DNA from: Candidatus Hydrogenedentota bacterium
GTDB lineage: Bacteria; Hydrogenedentota; Hydrogenedentia; Hydrogenedentales; JAEUWI01
Length of the DNA stretch: 64,000 nucleotides
Assembly (NCBI GenBank): GCA_016182605.1
Contig: JACPGE010000056.1
Coordinates: forward strand, 189,670-253,669
Direction of reading: 5' to 3'
Position 1 is the first letter of the stretch; every line of letters begins with the position of its first letter. Positions 50,839 through 60,000 of this stretch are shown one piece after another. The notes beneath the pieces are model-generated. The model did no database searches. It worked only from the letters and a program-made list of their open reading frames with translations, and was not told the origin of the DNA. Position numbers and translations under genes: made by a program.

Positions 50839-51615
50839 ATGAACAGAAAATCAGTCTTGACCCTGCTCGGTTTCGCGGCCAGCGGCGTGCTGGCCATCAC
50901 CGGCCTTGGCGGTGGCCTGGCCACTGCCCAGAACTCCCCCGGCGTTCAGCCAGCGCCGATAGTAGAACCTGTGGCTCCGGCGCCCGTGCCCACGGCCGCG
51001 GAAGTGCCCGCGGATGCGGGCGATCCCGGCCTGGCGCTGGCACAGGACCAGCGCCCGCCGCGGCGTGGACGGGGCGATCGCAACGATGGCTTCGGCCCGC
51101 CGCCTCCCCCTCCCGGCCCGCCCGCCTTCGAGGAGATCGATGCGAACAGCGATGGTTCGATTACGAAGGAGGAGTTCACACAGTTCGCTGAAAAGAGGCG
51201 TGCGGAATTCCCCGGCGGTCCAGGCCGTGGCTATGGCCCGGGACCGCGCCGAGGCGGTCCGGAAGGCGGCTTTGGCCAGGATGGCCCGCGCGGCGAGTTT
51301 GGCCCCGGCCCTCGTGGCCGTGGACCTGGCGACTGCCCGTGTGCGGAAGAGGGCTTTGGACCCCGTGGCGGCGGTGAGTACGGCTACGGCCCACATGACG
51401 GCAGACACCCTGGACCCCGTGGCGGCGAAGGCTTTGGGCGCGGACCAGAAGGCGACGGACCCCGTGGCGGTGAATTTGGCCGCGGCCCTGGACCGCAGGG
51501 CGGCCATCGTGGCCCGCGCGGCGGCGATGAGTGGGGTGGACCACAAGGTGGTGAACCCCGTGGCCCGCGCGAAGATGCGCCCCCGCCTCCGCCCCCGGGA
51601 GACTACAACTACTGA
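50839..51615 (+). CDS. secreted Gly/Pro/Arg-rich protein with one EF-hand
   Basis: A 258-residue exported protein. The signal peptide is about the first 30 residues (VLTLLGFAASGVLAITGLGG, AQNS). A Pro/Ala-rich part follows, then one EF-hand, FEEIDANSDGSITKEEF (about residues 97-115), with the D-x-N-x-D-G-x-I-x3-E calcium ligand pattern. Residues about 125-250 are low-complexity Gly/Pro/Arg/Glu repeats (GPRGG and GPGPRGRGPG types), probably disordered. A CPC pair (GDCPCAEEG) is the only cysteine pair. The ATG has AAGGAGA upstream. It is divergent from the response-regulator operon and is a likely target of it. Confidence 0.8.
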   Translation: MNRKSVLTLLGFAASGVLAITGLGGGLATAQNSPGVQPAPIVEPVAPAPVPTAAEVPADAGDPGLALAQDQRPPRRGRGDRNDGFGPPPPPPGPPAFEEIDANSDGSITKEEFTQFAEKRRAEFPGGPGRGYGPGPRRGGPEGGFGQDGPRGEFGPGPRGRGPGDCPCAEEGFGPRGGGEYGYGPHDGRHPGPRGGEGFGRGPEGDGPRGGEFGRGPGPQGGHRGPRGGDEWGGPQGGEPRGPREDAPPPPPPGDYNY

Positions 51616-51638
51616 GTTCCGGTGAGCCCAGACAGACA

Positions 51639-51681
51639 GAATCCCGGCATCTCCTTTCTGGAGGCGCCGGGATTCGTTTTT
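51639..51681 (+). terminator. rho-independent terminator of the EF-hand gene
   Basis: A 10-bp stem (51639-51648 with 51666-51675) containing a second inner stem CTCC/GGAG, followed by G and TTTTT. Confidence 0.85.
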
Positions 51682-51750
51682 AGCCCGGATAAATCACGGG
51701 CTCCACGCGTTCGTTCCGTAACTCCTTCTTGGATCCGCAATTGCCGCAAC

Positions 51751-51891
51751 ATGCTCGGCGGTATCGCCAGGCAGCCCGTGGTTTATCCTGCCCGGTGAAC
51801 GCCAGCACCATCGTCACGCTGAGCATATTTCACCACCTTCCAAGTCGAACTCGTTGCCAAGAAGCCTTGAAGTGGTGAAATATGCGGGTTA
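51751..51891 (+). repeat. 141-bp dispersed intergenic element, copy 2
   Basis: Ungapped match to 9051-9191. It carries a perfect 14-bp inverted repeat, GCATATTTCACCAC at 51823-51836 and its complement at 51872-51885, with a 35-nt loop. It ends 15 nt from the stop of the minus-strand acylase gene. Confidence 0.85.
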
Positions 51892-51905
51892 GGCGCTGCT
51901 TCGAA

Positions 51906-54900
51906 TCACTGCGACGAGGATTGATAGACGATCAACCACTGGTCGTTGCGTTTTTCCAGTTCCATATCCATGGAGATGACGCCGAAGAGCCCTTCCAGTT
52001 CCACGTTTTCAATCACGGCATCGGTGCCCGTGATCTCAATCTCCGCGTCCTCGATATTCACATCGAGATCTTCCAGATAGCCCTGATCTTTCGCATCGAT
52101 GAGAAAGGTTCGGGTGGCCTCCTTGTCTCCGCCCTGATCCGACTTGAAGTCGTCGGCGTAGAGCTTTACGACACCATCCACATCTTTGCCTTCGAGAGCC
52201 GTCTTCATACTCGTCAGCACGCTCTGGAGCAGATCGGGATCGCTCGCCACCTTCTCCTCGCCCCGGATGGCCGTCATCTCCGCATTGCCATAGTCCGTGG
52301 TAAATTGCCCGGAGATCTTGTTGGCCTCCAGCTTGCCGGCGAAGCGCAGTTCCACCTCCGTGCCCTGAATGATCACGGTGACGCGAAAGCTTAGCGCATC
52401 CCCCTCCTGCTTGAGAGCCTGAATGGCATACTGCTCTTCCGGCTGACCGTACCAGCCGGTCAGGTCGGGGGCAATCTTCAGTTGGCGTTCGATGGTGCCC
52501 AACTGCGATACCGTGGTCACGTGCCAGACGCCGGCAAGCGCAGCCGGTGCGGCATCCGGGCGCGTACCGGTCACGGCGAGATCGCCGACCTCGGTGGCAT
52601 AGGCGCCCTTGATGGTGTTGCCAGAGACTTCCCCCTCAAAGGTGATGTCGTAGGTACTTCCCTCGTAATTCACCGTTCGCCCAAATTGCAGCACCTTGCC
52701 GTCGAATTCGATATCGTAGAGATCGCTGGCGCCGGTCTGATCGGTCCAGGTGGCCTTGGCCTGATTGCCGTTCAGGGTAAACACCAGTTCACCGGGCACG
52801 GATGTTCCCTGGAAGTCCAGGGTCATGGCCCAGGCGCCCACGAGTGCGCTGAGATCGACACTGGGCGCCGCAGCCACCGTTGCCGCGGCAATGCGCTTGC
52901 CTGTGATCGCCAGCGCGCCCGCATCGGTGAAGGCTTCCCCTTTGAAGGTGTCCCCTTCAATGGCGCCCTCAAGTTCGGCGTCGTAACTGCTTCCCTCATA
53001 CTCGACCGTGCGGCCGAAGAAAATCTTCTTGCCGTCGAACTCGACATCGTAGACCGGGGTTTCCCCGAAGAAGTCGGTCATCGTGCCGGAAAGCTTGCCA
53101 TCCTTCTCTTCGAAGACGATCTTCCCCACCACCTCATTGCCTTCGAAGTTCATCTTGGTTTCCCACGTGCCGAGCACCCCGGCATTGGACGCCACGGGCG
53201 TCGCTGCGGGCGCGGGTTCTGCGGCGGGCGCAGGCGCGGGCACGGCTTCAGGAGCCGGGGTGGCGGCGGGAACCGCGGCGGCAGCAGGGATGCGCGTCAG
53301 CACGACCGCGATGGAACCGGCATCGGTATAGGCTTCGCCGTTGATCGTATCGCCTTCGAGCTTGCCTTCGAACTCGGAGTCGTATTTCGTGCCCTGGTAT
53401 TCCACGGTACGGCCAAAGAAGATCTTGGCGCCGTCGAATTCGAGGTCATAGACCGGCGTATCCCCGAAGGAATCGGCGAGGCTGCCCTTCAGCGCGCCAT
53501 TCTCCTCCGTGAGCGTGAGCTTGCCAACAATGGAGTTGCCTTCAAACTCGACTTTGCTCTCCCATTCCCCGAGTAGCGCCGCGTTCGGCGAGGCAGCGGG
53601 GGAGGGGGCAGGCGTCGCAGCAACCTGTTCCACGCGTGTGCCGGTCACGTCCAATGCGCCCGCGTCGGTGAAGGCCTGGCCCTTCAGGGCGCCGTTTTCT
53701 ACGGTGCCTTCAAACTCCGCTTCATAGGTCGTTCCCTGGTACTCTACAGACCGGCCAAAGAAGAGCTTCGAACCGTCGAACTCGATGTCGTAGAGCGGCG
53801 ATTCGCCGAAGGAATCGGTGAGCGTACCGGCGAGCTTGCCGCCTTCCAGCTTCAGGTTCAGCTTGCCGGTTACCGGCGTGCCCTCAAACTCCAGGGCGAT
53901 GTCCCACGCGCCCAGCACCGCAGCGTAGTCTGGGCCCGGCGCAGCGGCAGGCGCGGGTGTTTCCGCCGGTACCGGAACCGCAGCGGGTGCGGGTGTATCG
54001 GCGGGCGCCGCAGCAAGGATCGTCTTCTTGCCGGTCACTTCCAGGTCGCCCGCTTCCGTGGCGAAATAGCCTGTTACCGTGTCGCCATCAACTTCGCCTT
54101 CGAAGGAGATGTCGTAGGTCGAACCCTGATACGCCACCGTGCGTCCGAAGAGCAGCCTCTTGCCGTCGAAATCGAGATCATAGACTTCCGAATCCCCGAA
54201 GGCATCTGCGTAGACCCCTTTCAGGGTGCCGTCCGCATTGGCCGAAAGCACCATCTTCCCAGGCACTTTGTTTCCATCGAAGTCGAGCTCCATGGCCCAT
54301 TCACCGGCCACGGGTGACGGCGCAGCCGCAGGCGCTTCCAGCTTGGCGGTACGGGTTCCCTTCACATCCAGGTCGCCTGCCTCCGTGGCGAAATAGCCCG
54401 TGAGCGATTCCGCGGCGACCTCGCCCTCGAAGCTAATGTCGTAGGTCGATCCCTGGTACTCCACCGTACGGCCAAAGAGCAGCGTCTTGCCGTCAAAGTC
54501 CAGATCATAGAGTTCGGTATCGCCAAAGGTATCGGTGTATTTTCCCTGAAGGGCGCCATCGTCCTTCAATGAAAGCAGCATCGTTCCCGGAATCTTGTTG
54601 CCATCGAAATCGATCTCCACGGTCCAGGCGCCGAGGACACTCGTGCCGGCAGCCGGCGCTGCGGGAGTCGCCGCAGGCGCTGCCGTGGCCACGGTCAGCG
54701 GCGCAGGCTTTTCCACCCGCTTTCCGGTGTAGGCCACCGATCCCGCATCGCTGTAGGCTTCCCCAGTTAGGGCATCGGCCTCGACGACGGCATCCACCTC
54801 CGCGTCGTAGGTGCTGCCTTGATACTCGACCTGACGGCGGAAATAAAGCTTGTTGCCTTCGAAGGTGGCGTCAAGAATCGGGGTCTCACCGAAGGCATCC

Positions 54901-57224
54901 ACCAGCGTTCCGATCAACTCGCCATCTTTGCGCTTGAGGGTCAGTTTCCCGAGCACTTCATTGCCGTCGATCTCGAAACGGGTATCCCAAACGCCCAACA
55001 CGGAGAGCAGCGGATCGTCACCGGCATTGCCCCCTGCGCTTCCCGGGGCCTTCGCCAATACCGTGCGCGATTCCACGTGCGATTCCAGTTCTTCCGGAGT
55101 CCACCACGTGGATTTCATGATGCCCGGGCTGAAGAGTTTTTCCGCCTGATCATAGTAATGCGGCGAGTCCGGGCGATCGCTCTGGCCTATCGGCGGTCCC
55201 GTCCAACTGCGAACCGGCTTGCTCAACTCCACGATCTGGGTGGAAGTCTGGCCGGAGCGGCCCCAGCGCGTGTAGTCGTCCCGGTCTCCGGAATAGCCCA
55301 CGTTGCGCAAGGTGGTCAAGCCCAATTCCTTCGGGCCGCCACCGCCAACGGGGAAGGAAATATTGTCGCGTCCAACGCGGAACTTGTCGCCGTATACGGC
55401 CTCCAGCCCAAATTCTTTTTTCTGGGCCGCCATCGCATTGGCGAAGCTTTCGAGTGCGGCAGTTTTCTCCTCGTCGCCCATTTCTGGCTGCGTGAGCGGG
55501 GCGCCCGAGGCCTGGTTGTAGAACTGGTCGAACGCGTCCGCTGCCAGCTTGACGCTGTCTTCGCCGTGATCGGCCAGAATCTGCTGGCGCCAGTAGAAGT
55601 ACTTCAAGGCGCCTGTCGAATCCGGCGCAAGCCGCAGATCCCACTTCAGGATATCGTCCATGCCCGCGGCATAATCGGGATTGCCTGCGAAGGAAGCGCC
55701 AAGCGCCTCGTGGGCCTGCCTCAAGGCGGTGACCCACCGTTCCACGCCAAAGGGGTGGAGGTCCACGGCGTAGGCCAGGGCTTCCTCAATGGTTACGGAA
55801 TCATCCGCCTGCAAGAGTTCCACCGCGCGCGCGCCACGAGGATTGCTCCAGCCTCCGCGCGGACCATAGCCGATGTCGCTGTAAATGTAGGAAGGATACT
55901 TGCCGGGGATGAGCGGGCTGTTCACCATCATGGCGTCGGGCGGAATATTGCAGTTCTGCATGTAGCCCTGCGCCGGATTCAAGACCTGCACGTGATCCGA
56001 AGCTGGATGAATGCCCAGCCATTCGGAGGCGGAGGTCGAGCCGTCAACCGGCTTCGTATAATCATAGGCTTCGGGGCGGCGCGGCACCCGGCCGGTACGC
56101 TGATAGTAGGTATTGCCCGAGCTGTCCGCCACCATGATGTTCTGCGGGAACATCACGGTCAGGTCCAGGGCATCCACGATGCCCTTGTAGTCTTTCGCGA
56201 TGTTGAACATGTACCAGGCCTGAGAAAGCTCGACGGAGTCCGCATACGCGATCTTGGCGGCATAGGCCTTGCCATTGCGCAAGGCCACGATCGGGCCATG
56301 GTGCGAGTACATCAGCGTGACTTCCTTGGGCCCCGCGTCCTTCACGGGAATCGACACCGTGCGGGTGGTGAAGGGGCGGTAGGCGCCGTCATAGAGATAC
56401 TGGGTGGAGTCGCCTTCCTTGAGGGTCAGTTCATAAATGTCGCCGGTGTCCGGTCCGCCGGTGGTCATTGCCCACGCCACGTTTTCGTTGTGGCCCAGTC
56501 CGATATAGGGAGAGCCAGGCAAGTTGAAGCCGCTTCCATTGAGCGCCCCCGCGTGGATCCGGCATTCCCAGAAGCGCGATGCGCCAAACCAGCCAAGATG
56601 CGGATCGATATAGAGTATGGCGTTGCCTGCCGCGGTGCGCTGGGGCGAAATGGCAAACTGGTTCGAGCCACGCGAGGTTTCGTCGAAGCCGGGCTCCACA
56701 CCGCCGCGTTCCAGATCGGAAATGGCGTCGTCGATGGACCAGCCATAGAGGAAAAGCCGGCCCCAGGCCACGATCATCTGGGCATCGATTTCGCGGCTGC
56801 CCCACCATTCCGGAACATCGGCGGGATGCTCGTTGTACCAATCGTTCATCCCCTGCGCATAGGCTTCCAGATGCTTGCGCACGGCGGGATCGATCTTCTC
56901 ATAATTCCGCTGGGCCACGCCGTAATGATCAAGCATGTGCGTAAGCGTATCGCCCTTGACGCCGCCTTCGCCTTCGAATCGGGAACTCTCGCCCAAGCCG
57001 CGCGCCATGTTCTTCAGCAGTTCCAGCGGCCGGTCTTCCGCCTGAAGGTAGCCCATCGCATAGAGCCCCGCTTCCTCGGTGGGGGCATAGATGTGGGGGA
57101 TGCCCCACGTGTCCCGATAGACCACCGTTTTGCCTGCGTCGTCTCCCGTACCTGGCAAGGCTGCGCTGGCGGATATCGTGATCAGCAGTGCGAATAGGCC
57201 TGGCAAAAGCCCTTGTTTCAACAT
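51906..57224 (-). CDS. secreted penicillin-acylase-family protein fused to eight beta-rich repeats and an NTF2-like domain
   Basis: A 1772-residue exported protein. The signal peptide is about residues 1-22. Residues about 25-740 are a penicillin acylase (S45, Ntn-hydrolase) precursor: VYRDTWGIPHIYAPTEEAG at the alpha-chain start, and the autocatalytic/nucleophile site TSRGSNQFAIS with Ser187, followed by AILYIDPHLGW. Such enzymes cleave amide bonds of penicillins, acyl-homoserine lactones or other N-acyl compounds. After residue about 740 come eight repeats of about 95 residues separated by Ala/Pro linkers. The end (51909-52250) is an NTF2/SnoaL-like domain (SVLTSMKTALEGKDVDGVVK). The ATG at 57224 has AAGGAGA upstream; the 18 extra codons in the open frame are unsupported. 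No other gene shares the operon. Confidence 0.9.
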   Translation of the reverse strand: MLKQGLLPGLFALLITISASAALPGTGDDAGKTVVYRDTWGIPHIYAPTEEAGLYAMGYLQAEDRPLELLKNMARGLGESSRFEGEGGVKGDTLTHMLDHYGVAQRNYEKIDPAVRKHLEAYAQGMNDWYNEHPADVPEWWGSREIDAQMIVAWGRLFLYGWSIDDAISDLERGGVEPGFDETSRGSNQFAISPQRTAAGNAILYIDPHLGWFGASRFWECRIHAGALNGSGFNLPGSPYIGLGHNENVAWAMTTGGPDTGDIYELTLKEGDSTQYLYDGAYRPFTTRTVSIPVKDAGPKEVTLMYSHHGPIVALRNGKAYAAKIAYADSVELSQAWYMFNIAKDYKGIVDALDLTVMFPQNIMVADSSGNTYYQRTGRVPRRPEAYDYTKPVDGSTSASEWLGIHPASDHVQVLNPAQGYMQNCNIPPDAMMVNSPLIPGKYPSYIYSDIGYGPRGGWSNPRGARAVELLQADDSVTIEEALAYAVDLHPFGVERWVTALRQAHEALGASFAGNPDYAAGMDDILKWDLRLAPDSTGALKYFYWRQQILADHGEDSVKLAADAFDQFYNQASGAPLTQPEMGDEEKTAALESFANAMAAQKKEFGLEAVYGDKFRVGRDNISFPVGGGGPKELGLTTLRNVGYSGDRDDYTRWGRSGQTSTQIVELSKPVRSWTGPPIGQSDRPDSPHYYDQAEKLFSPGIMKSTWWTPEELESHVESRTVLAKAPGSAGGNAGDDPLLSVLGVWDTRFEIDGNEVLGKLTLKRKDGELIGTLVDAFGETPILDATFEGNKLYFRRQVEYQGSTYDAEVDAVVEADALTGEAYSDAGSVAYTGKRVEKPAPLTVATAAPAATPAAPAAGTSVLGAWTVEIDFDGNKIPGTMLLSLKDDGALQGKYTDTFGDTELYDLDFDGKTLLFGRTVEYQGSTYDISFEGEVAAESLTGYFATEAGDLDVKGTRTAKLEAPAAAPSPVAGEWAMELDFDGNKVPGKMVLSANADGTLKGVYADAFGDSEVYDLDFDGKRLLFGRTVAYQGSTYDISFEGEVDGDTVTGYFATEAGDLEVTGKKTILAAAPADTPAPAAVPVPAETPAPAAAPGPDYAAVLGAWDIALEFEGTPVTGKLNLKLEGGKLAGTLTDSFGESPLYDIEFDGSKLFFGRSVEYQGTTYEAEFEGTVENGALKGQAFTDAGALDVTGTRVEQVAATPAPSPAASPNAALLGEWESKVEFEGNSIVGKLTLTEENGALKGSLADSFGDTPVYDLEFDGAKIFFGRTVEYQGTKYDSEFEGKLEGDTINGEAYTDAGSIAVVLTRIPAAAAVPAATPAPEAVPAPAPAAEPAPAATPVASNAGVLGTWETKMNFEGNEVVGKIVFEEKDGKLSGTMTDFFGETPVYDVEFDGKKIFFGRTVEYEGSSYDAELEGAIEGDTFKGEAFTDAGALAITGKRIAAATVAAAPSVDLSALVGAWAMTLDFQGTSVPGELVFTLNGNQAKATWTDQTGASDLYDIEFDGKVLQFGRTVNYEGSTYDITFEGEVSGNTIKGAYATEVGDLAVTGTRPDAAPAALAGVWHVTTVSQLGTIERQLKIAPDLTGWYGQPEEQYAIQALKQEGDALSFRVTVIIQGTEVELRFAGKLEANKISGQFTTDYGNAEMTAIRGEEKVASDPDLLQSVLTSMKTALEGKDVDGVVKLYADDFKSDQGGDKEATRTFLIDAKDQGYLEDLDVNIEDAEIEITGTDAVIENVELEGLFGVISMDMELEKRNDQWLIVYQSSSQ
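52490..55015 (-). repeat. eight protein-level repeats within the acylase gene
   Basis: Repeat units start at about 55015, 54640, 54315, 53930, 53590, 53190, 52855 and 52545 (the last degenerate). Shared core: LLGxWxxxxxFEGxxVxGKLxL, then LYDIEFDGxxLxFGRTVxYQGxTYD and xAGxLxVTGxR. The array resembles beta-rich domains seen singly at the ends of some amidohydrolases. Confidence 0.85.
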
Positions 57225-57470
57225 CGGTATTCTCCTTAGATGGGGCCAGCCCAGAAATTGCAAGCCCGGACAGATCAAAAAAAACGGACAAAAGTACTCG
57301 GGTGAATATGGACTTCATGACCGGGGACGGGGATTCAAAAAAAAGCCTCTTTGCGCCTGTTGAAGCGGCTCAGCCCGCGCCCCGGAAAGGATCAGTCTAC
57401 TGAACAGGCGAAACCGATGCAAGGCAAGCGTTCTGCGTGGAGGCAACGGGCGTGGACTGGCCGCTATGGC

Positions 57471-59243
57471 TCAGTGGCGCAGTTCCGGGGCTTGCGCCGC
57501 TGCCTGCTCCATCACCTTGTGCTTCCGGACCAGCATCTCGTTCTCCTTGGCGTGCAGGCGAAGGCAATCGCCGTGGTAAACGCTGTTCTCCGCACAAAAA
57601 TCCTGGATGGGCTGGGTGATGAGGAGGGTGAGCTGGCCAGCAATTCCCCGCGTGTTGGGACCATTGGAGAGAACAAAGGCCACGATGCGTTCCATCGCCG
57701 GTCCGGAAAGCTCGACGCGGATTTGCTTCTCCATCAAAGACGCATTCAGGTTTTCCACGTAGTCATCGATGATCTGTTCAATGGCTTCCCGGGTCAGGCG
57801 CCGGAAGGGAATGGAGGTGGGCACGAGTTTCATAAAGATCGGATTGCGGTCGCCAAAGGGAAGCAAGGGCGTCACATCGGTGATGGCCTCATGCCCGGAA
57901 TCGTCGTGGTCGACGGCAAAGAGGAAGAGCGCTTTTCGAAACTCATCGGGCAGCGATCGGCCGGGGGCCTGGGTCCAATTCCCGAAGATATAGTTGACAA
58001 ATTTCAAGAGTTCTTCATTGGCATAACCCATCTTTCGCAGAAGCACGATGTTGAAGGGGTTCAATTGCAACTGTTTCGCCAGCGCGTTCTCCCCTTCCCA
58101 GAGCGCCGCATGGAGATGCTGTTCGGTGCGGCACTTGCTCAAATCGATCTTAATCAGGCGGTTTTTGCTCCCGAGCAATTCCCGGGCAAGGGCATGGGCC
58201 AGTTGGGTCTTCCCCACATGTGAGGGACCCTCCAGCAGCCAAGCGCTGGAGACGCGATTGCGCCGTTCCACACCATTGCGAAGTTTGCCGCACAGCGTTA
58301 CGATCTTGCCGATGGCCTCGTCCTGGCCGAAGACCTGCCGGCTCAAGCGGGAGTAGAGATCCAGGTTCCAGCGTTCCATCTCCTGCATGAGCACGTCGAC
58401 CCCCAGCATCTCGGAGGCGGCCTTCTTGACATCGTAGCTCATGACCATGGATCCCATGTGCCACATAGATTCCCGATCGGCATGGTCCTTATAGCGCACC
58501 TGGGTTTCTTGCTTCGCGCAATAGCGGGCGCAGGCCTGATCGAGCAATCGAATCGCCGCGCCGGGGAGCACGGCATCGAGCACGTATTGTTCCGCAATTT
58601 TCTGGGCGCTCTTCACGGACTTCGGGTGAATCGGCACACGGTACTTCCGGCCCAAGCCTGGCGCGACGCGCTTGAGTATGGCGCGGGTTTCGGACGAGGA
58701 AGCCGCCTGCATCGGCAATACGTGCAGATGGGCAAAAAAGCTCCGGTGCTCTTTTTCAAAGCGCGCAAGCTCCCCTTCTTCGAGGGTGAAGATGCACTTG
58801 ATCGCCTGGTTCTCCAGGCTCTCCTCCAGCACTTCGCGCACGGCCTTGTGGGGGGCGTTCCGGCGCGTCTCCTCCAAGAGGCGTCTTAATTCGGGGATGT
58901 AGTAGATGCAGGAGCCCGCATCGGCCCCGCGCCCAAAGGCCGCCTCCAGCACGTGCCGCACCTCGCGGGCGCGGTCGGGAAATTCATGGGTGCGCAGTTC
59001 CAGGATGCGCTTGCTCAGCACGGGCTGGCCAATGATGGTGTTTTGTCCGGTAAACACGATGGCGCGCACGAGGCTGCGCATGCCGCAACCGGGCGGGCCG
59101 GAGACCAGCAGGGCGGAATTGGACTTGGAGGACAAGGCATTGATTGCCTGGACGAGGTAAGCATCCAGGCCGTAGACCGGCGCCAGTTCGCCTTGTCTGC
59201 ACGCAGCCGTAAGGTCGCGCATATAGGGCTCAATTCGAAGCAT
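57471..59243 (-). CDS. Clp-type (ClpA/B-like) AAA+ protein with degenerate ATPase motifs
   Basis: A 590-residue cytoplasmic protein aligned with the two-AAA-domain Clp unfoldases. It starts directly at the D1 domain (IEPYMRDLTAACRQGELAPV) and has no N-terminal Clp_N domain or middle coiled coil. D1 Walker A reads SGPPGCGMRSL, so the catalytic Lys is Met; the D1 Walker B region is CIYYIPELRR, with the Asp replaced by Pro. D2 has an intact Walker A (EGPSHVGKTQLA) but its Walker B region is NIVLLRKMGYA where DE is expected. D2 end sequences (IPFRRLTREAIEQIID) are Clp-like. It may bind ATP in D2 without hydrolysing it. The ATG at 59243 is chosen over the upstream GTG at 59264. Confidence 0.75.
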   Translation of the reverse strand: MLRIEPYMRDLTAACRQGELAPVYGLDAYLVQAINALSSKSNSALLVSGPPGCGMRSLVRAIVFTGQNTIIGQPVLSKRILELRTHEFPDRAREVRHVLEAAFGRGADAGSCIYYIPELRRLLEETRRNAPHKAVREVLEESLENQAIKCIFTLEEGELARFEKEHRSFFAHLHVLPMQAASSSETRAILKRVAPGLGRKYRVPIHPKSVKSAQKIAEQYVLDAVLPGAAIRLLDQACARYCAKQETQVRYKDHADRESMWHMGSMVMSYDVKKAASEMLGVDVLMQEMERWNLDLYSRLSRQVFGQDEAIGKIVTLCGKLRNGVERRNRVSSAWLLEGPSHVGKTQLAHALARELLGSKNRLIKIDLSKCRTEQHLHAALWEGENALAKQLQLNPFNIVLLRKMGYANEELLKFVNYIFGNWTQAPGRSLPDEFRKALFLFAVDHDDSGHEAITDVTPLLPFGDRNPIFMKLVPTSIPFRRLTREAIEQIIDDYVENLNASLMEKQIRVELSGPAMERIVAFVLSNGPNTRGIAGQLTLLITQPIQDFCAENSVYHGDCLRLHAKENEMLVRKHKVMEQAAAQAPELRH

Positions 59244-59376
59244 GGCCCCCTTCGATTGCTCCACGAAATTATCGTGCGGATCGGTTGGTTCTTCAGCCGT
59301 TATAGACGCCCGACGCAGCGTCGCGGCGCGCCCCTAAGAGTAGTCAAAAAGAACCGCCCCGTCAAGGGAAAGCTTG

Positions 59377-59988
59377 TCAGGCGAAGGGGTCGTTGTCGGG
59401 GTCCCGGTTCCACAGGTACTCTGCGTTTTGCGCCACGAACTCGGCCTTTTCGCTTCCCAGCAGGCGCTCTATCACGGCCAACGCCATATCCATCCCGGCA
59501 GAGACCCCGGAAGAAGTCACTAGATTGCCGTCTTCGACCCAGCGCGCATGTCTTATCCACATGACTTTGCCGCTCAGGGCCAGGGCCTCGTCAAAGACCC
59601 TTTTGTTGCTTGTCGCGCGCTTTCCATCCAAGATGCCCGCCGCCGCGAGAAGCAGCGCGCCGGTGCACACACTCGTCATCAACTCTACGGCCGCATACTG
59701 GGCACGAAGCCAATCCAGCACCGCCGGATCTTTCAGTTCCTTGCGCGAGCCGATGCCGCCGGGGACCAGGAGGATATCGAGTGGGGGACAATCCGCGAAG
59801 CCGTAATCGGCGTAAACGCGCACCCCATGCACGGAGGCCACCGGCCCGGATTCCCGCGCAACCGTTAGCAATTCAAAATCCCCTGGCAGCGTGCCAAACA
59901 TTTCCATCGGGCCGCAGGCATCCAGTGTTTCGAATCGCTCGAAGAGCAGCACGCCGGCCCGGCGCTTTCGAGGGGACTCCTGTGTCAT
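59377..59988 (-). CDS. DJ-1/PfpI family protein
   Basis: A 203-residue protein of the class I glutamine-amidotransferase-like superfamily. The nucleophile elbow is MTSVCTGALLLAAAG with a Cys. The family motifs are AGVLLFERFETLDACGPMEMF, ILLVPGGIG and GVSAGMDMALAVIERLLG. This subfamily (isocyanide hydratase/transcriptional-regulator N-terminal domain type) contains hydratases and deglycases; the substrate is unknown. It lacks a helix-turn-helix, so it is an enzyme-like form. It is encoded just after the aminotransferase gene with 12 nt between them, so probably one operon. Confidence 0.85.
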   Translation of the reverse strand: MTQESPRKRRAGVLLFERFETLDACGPMEMFGTLPGDFELLTVARESGPVASVHGVRVYADYGFADCPPLDILLVPGGIGSRKELKDPAVLDWLRAQYAAVELMTSVCTGALLLAAAGILDGKRATSNKRVFDEALALSGKVMWIRHARWVEDGNLVTSSGVSAGMDMALAVIERLLGSEKAEFVAQNAEYLWNRDPDNDPFA

Positions 59989-60000
59989 GGCAGGGCCTTT

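Noticed and set aside
54819..57197. 792-codon plus-strand open frame opposite the acylase gene
   Set aside because: Shadow of the long minus-strand repeat protein; no start signal and no recognisable product.
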